This document shows positions 60,952-64,000 of a stretch of DNA of 64,000 nucleotides, one piece after another. A program made the position numbers and the translations under genes. The stretch covers positions 2,608,666-2,672,665 of the forward strand of contig NC_085092.1 in NCBI RefSeq assembly GCF_963422355.1, read 5' to 3'. The notes beneath the pieces are model-generated. The model had not been told where the DNA came from and searched no databases. It worked only from the letters and a program-made list of their open reading frames with translations. The DNA comes from Corticium candelabrum (taxonomy: Eukaryota; Porifera; Homoscleromorpha; Homosclerophorida; Plakinidae). Every line of letters begins with the position of its first letter. The first letter of the stretch is position 1.

Positions 60952-61049
60952 CTCTGCATAGCTTGGAATAAAACGTAAATAGTAGTTTGTTGCCCAAGAA
61001 ATGATGCTAGTTCTGTCACATTAATAGGCTGTGTAACTTGTTGTACTGC

Positions 61050-62468
61050 CTATACATTTGACTCCAGCGGTGTTATACCTTGAGCCGATACGCTATATCC
61101 CAGGAATTCGACTTCCCTTGCTGCTATGACACACTTCTCTTTGTTCAAAGTTAAGGTACGCTCTGATAAGCGTTGCAAGACCTTGTCCAGATAACAATCA
61201 TGAGCTTCGATTGTACACCCATGGACCAAAATATCGTCCATAAACACAGCAACACCGTTTAACCCTGATAATGTTGATTTCATCATTTGTTGAAAAGCTC
61301 TGGGTGCTGATGACAAACCGAATGCCATCCTGCAAAAGCGATACATTTCTTCATGTGTAACAAAGTTTGTAAGGTGCCAACTATCCTCCGTGAGATGTAC
61401 TTGTAAGTAGCCCTGTCTCAAATCTAACTTACTAAAGATTGTTGATCCGTGAAATTCAGCAGCTAGTTCTTCTACTGTCGGTAATGGATACTTTCCAGGT
61501 ACAATAGCGTTATTCAAATGTCTAAGGTCGATACACAAACAAAGCAATTCAGCCTTTTTCGTTATTGGTACCACATTAGAAACGCATTCTGATGCCTTTG
61601 TCTTCTTGATTACTCCTTCTTTTTGTAGTCTCTTAATCTCAGTTTTTACTTCATCTCGTAATGATGACGGTATACGGTGAAGATGCTGTGCTACTGGTTT
61701 TATTTCTGCAAGAACTAAAGGACGAAGTGCATAACCCCTGACTTTTCCCAGACCTGTGAAGACTGTTTGCAATTTACTCCATTTTTGTAAAACTTGCTGT
61801 ATCTGACTATCTTTCTCAGTCACCACCTGAAACTCTAGAGCATCAAACAAGTCTATTCCCATGATGTTAACTCCTGAAGCTGTTATATAGAAGGGAAATG
61901 CCTCTAAACATCCATTTCTAAACTTCACTGGAACTAATAGTTTTTCCAATAGTTCAATTCCAGAACCATCAAAGCTAACGAGTCTAATCTCCGCTTTAGC
62001 CAAAGTTTTGTTGTTCAAAACCGAGACTTTTGCTCCAAGATCAATAACTAAGTTGATTTTTGCCTTCACAATCTCACATTCACACGTTTTGTAATCCATA
62101 TTTGAAGTGGTGCCAATGACCTGAAGTACTGAGATGTCCTCTATAGCAATGACTTGTTTCTGTCTTGGCGGTATGTCACTCTTAGATCTACAGCACCGCG
62201 CATAATGGTTTTTCTTCCGGCATTTAAGACACTCTTTCCCCCAAGCTGGACAATCTGACTCTCCTCCTCGATGTCCTCGTAGACCACAGCTACCACACCA
62301 AAACACTGCTGATGTACCAGCTCCAGCACCTTGATAGTCAGTTCGGCGTCTTAACTTCACCGCACTAGCCACCCTTCTTACGCTGGTCGTTTCAACCTTA
62401 CCGACTTCAGCAAAACGCGGCACCACTACACCGTCAATGGTTTTTGCCTCTGCTATGGCTTCTTTCAC
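61050..62468 (-). pseudogene. gypsy-2 Gag zinc knuckles, protease and RT core
   Basis: A single 472-codon open stretch. It has CGSCGLRGHRGGESDC and CLKCRKKNHYARCC as two zinc knuckles. The retropepsin site LVIDLGAKVSVLN has Leu in place of the usual Thr or Ser. RT follows: KYPLPTVEELAAEF, STIFSKLDLRQGYLQVHL (motif A), RFCRMAFGLSSAPRAFQQMM (B), GVAVFMDDILVHG (C) and VEFLGYSVSAQGITP. The RT aspartates are intact. The frame ends at a stop before the thumb, so this is one part of a broken polyprotein even though long. Confidence 0.92.
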
Positions 62469-62559
62469 GTGAGCACCGCCTCGTCACAAGCTATAGTATC
62501 CTTCTCCATCGACAACCGCTTCCTAATACGTGAATGTAATGTCTTTCTATTAATTGGTC

Positions 62560-62966
62560 TCGAATCAACTCGTCATGCATGACTCCAAAGCGACATGTAG
62601 CTGCTAGGTCCAGTAGTGCGGCGACATATTTTCTAACTGACTCACCTTGTTGTGACTTCTGCCAAACTTGATCCGTTCTACCATCACGTTTTTCTTTGCT
62701 CCGAAATATTCAGTCAATTTTTCTCGTGTGGCCGTGTACGTCTCTGTTACTCCAAGTGTTGCGAAAACGCGTTGACCTTCTAATACCAGACAGTGAAGCA
62801 ATACCGCCCTTTTCCTTTCTTGAGGAATGTTGCTAGAACTAAGACCAAAAACTTTCATGTACATATTGAACGCCGACAACCAAGTACGCCAATCGGTCTG
62901 TGGTTCACCAGGTTGCGGTAGAAAGGGCGCTGGGGTGTACACCCGGAACCTGTATCCTCGTCGCCA
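62560..62966 (-). pseudogene. gypsy-2 gag N-terminal part (broken)
   Basis: The frame at 62604-62942 has TDWRTWLSAFNMYMKVFG, then VLEGQRVFATLG and REKLTEYFGAKKNVMVERIK, typical of gypsy Gag. A frame change near 62665 leads to an ESVRKYVAALLDLAATCRFG segment. An ATG lies at 62967-62965, overlapping the primer-binding site, and may be the original gag start; a further indel separates it from the frame above. Confidence 0.85.
62954..62966 (-). other. gypsy-2 primer-binding site (tRNA-Ser type)
   Basis: TGGCGACGAGGAT on the minus strand, three bases from the 5' LTR. It is complementary to the 3' end of animal tRNA-Ser(GCT) (ATCCTCGTCGCCA) as I know it. Confidence 0.85.
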
Positions 62967-62969
62967 TTA

Positions 62970-63101
62970 TGCAGTATCGTAACACAACAACCACTTATTT
63001 GTTAACACAACCGACTATCTACAAACACCGCAAAACTCATATGACTCAACTCCCCCTTCTCTAAGTCTCGTATCCTCTAATCCATATACCCGTATATCAC
63101 A
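62970..63101 (-). repeat. gypsy-2 5' LTR
   Basis: 132 bp, partner of 58836-58964, differing at several positions (for example TGCAGTATCG against TGTTGTATCG). Confidence 0.93.
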
Positions 63102-64000
63102 CACAGTTACTGCACAAATCTTCCACCATGTATCGGAATCTATTACGTCATTTCGTTGTTCTTGTTGTCTCAAGAAGAGACGGTGGACAACTTTTCTGGT
63201 CTTTCGGGAAGTCACAGTCAATTGCGAGAGTGGGCAACTCAAGTGTACAGTGCTCGTCATATTGAGCAGCCTTTCGTGAGTAACGACGACTACTCTCTTT
63301 CACAATAATTCTTTATAAAAATGAGGTTATAGCGGGTCTGGTCATCCCGTATATACCTTCGTATGAATTGCAACTATATATGCATACACTATATATGGCC
63401 GTGTCGAGGATGTTCAGGGATATGGTGAGTCCAATGAATGTTCCTTTTGTACAGGGACGTTACTGCAGAGTTTGCTCGTTACGCCGTGATGGTGCATAGT
63501 TGCACTATATATGACTGGCGTGTTTATTGACACAGCGTGAACTTAACACTCCACTCAGAACAGACATTCGGTGACTTTGTTGAGCCTCAAATATTGATCT
63601 AACCGGTAAAATTATTCGATTTGCGAAACCTTGCTAAGTGTTCAAAAACCGCACTTACTGAGGTTTGGGAGTGCAGGGCCACCCGCTATTGTATAACGCC
63701 GTTGAGACTGTATGCGGTTAGATCAGGTTGGTCGCATCGTGGAAGACATTTGGCAGGCAAGATTATAGGCTTACATTTTTGTTCGCACAATCGGCTCTCG
63801 TGTATTTGTGGTTGGTATCATGCAGCAAGTATACGTACTACTCCGTTCTAACAAAAAGTTGTTGACTGCGTGCGCTCAACTACATCATCTTGATCATCTC
63901 ATCTCATCTAGCGATTGAAACGGTCTCACTGCTATAGTAATCTTCAACCGCCGGCTGGCGCTTGATTCTATATAGCAGTTGGAGAAGCACGCCAACTAAT

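Larger units (their letters stand above)
58836..63101 (-). mobile_element. Complete Ty3/gypsy LTR retrotransposon, inactive (gypsy-2)
   Basis: 4266 bp on the minus strand: LTRs of 129 and 132 bp, a primer site, a purine tract, and gag-protease-RT-RNase H-integrase. The flanks are CACAT (58831-58835) and CACAG (63102-63106), and the uninterrupted copy reads CCACAGTTACTG near 4650, so the insertion point is known to the base or nearly so. Stops, frameshifts and a changed integrase residue make it non-functional. Confidence 0.95.
58772..64000. repeat. Module T, third copy, split by gypsy-2
   Basis: 58772-58835 matches 4586-4650, and the match resumes at 63102 and continues to the window edge (against 4652-5570). 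The interruption is exactly the LTR element 58836-63101. Identity to the first T copy is high and to the second lower, mirroring the R-S blocks. Confidence 0.9.

Overview
The window looks like repeat-rich nuclear DNA from an invertebrate animal. It is AT-rich, has no compact gene-dense layout, and holds metazoan-type mobile elements: Tc1/mariner-group, hAT, Ty3/gypsy, and an R4/Dong-type LINE with a restriction-like endonuclease. It also holds a broken Sox-type HMG-box sequence. I cannot name the species; a sponge or cnidarian would fit, but that is a guess. I found no intact host gene. The only apparently intact long reading frames belong to a Tc1-like transposase (56040-57062, minus) and to the first R4/Dong-like element (39107-41905, plus), which is itself 5'-truncated.

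The background is a family of long direct repeats, all in the same orientation, which I label modules P, Q, R, S, T and U. Order by position: R-S (1-4585), T (4586-~8296), U (12733-~13240), P-Q-R (~13241-18100), P-Q-R (~18101-24560), Q-R (~28560-31830), T (~34720-35450), U (~38004-39025), P-Q-R-S (~45480-52274), T (58772-64000). The same order recurs and U runs straight into P near 13240, so the window looks like an old, decayed tandem array of a very large unit. The youngest pair is 1-4585 against 47694-52274. Module S contains a fossil gypsy gag-protease on the minus strand.

Mobile elements interrupt individual copies. The first T copy carries a MULE-like inverted-repeat element (5646-8210) that was itself hit by a DD82E-type Tc1/mariner-group transposon (6003-7944). 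A complete but dead Ty3/gypsy element (8297-12732, minus, tRNA-Leu primer site) lies beyond it. The middle T/U copy carries a broken hAT transposon (~35450-38003). The last T copy carries a second gypsy element (58836-63101, minus, tRNA-Ser primer site). The other copies supply near-empty sites that help fix the boundaries.

The most unusual stretch is 39027-44873. A (TAA)n array is followed by serial same-direction retrotransposon insertions: R4/Dong-like copy 1, copy 2, a SINE-tail fragment, two short LINE-tail fragments, and a tRNA-headed SINE, ending in (TAA)n again. The LINE 3' tail forms a small hairpin that is kept by a paired base change in one fragment. Other features are a Sox pseudogene (24861-26099), two LINE 3'-end fragments, a TA-flanked 1.17-kb inverted-repeat element (28960-30126), a helicase-like fragment (55206-55799) and a pure (TG)n tract of about 200 bp.
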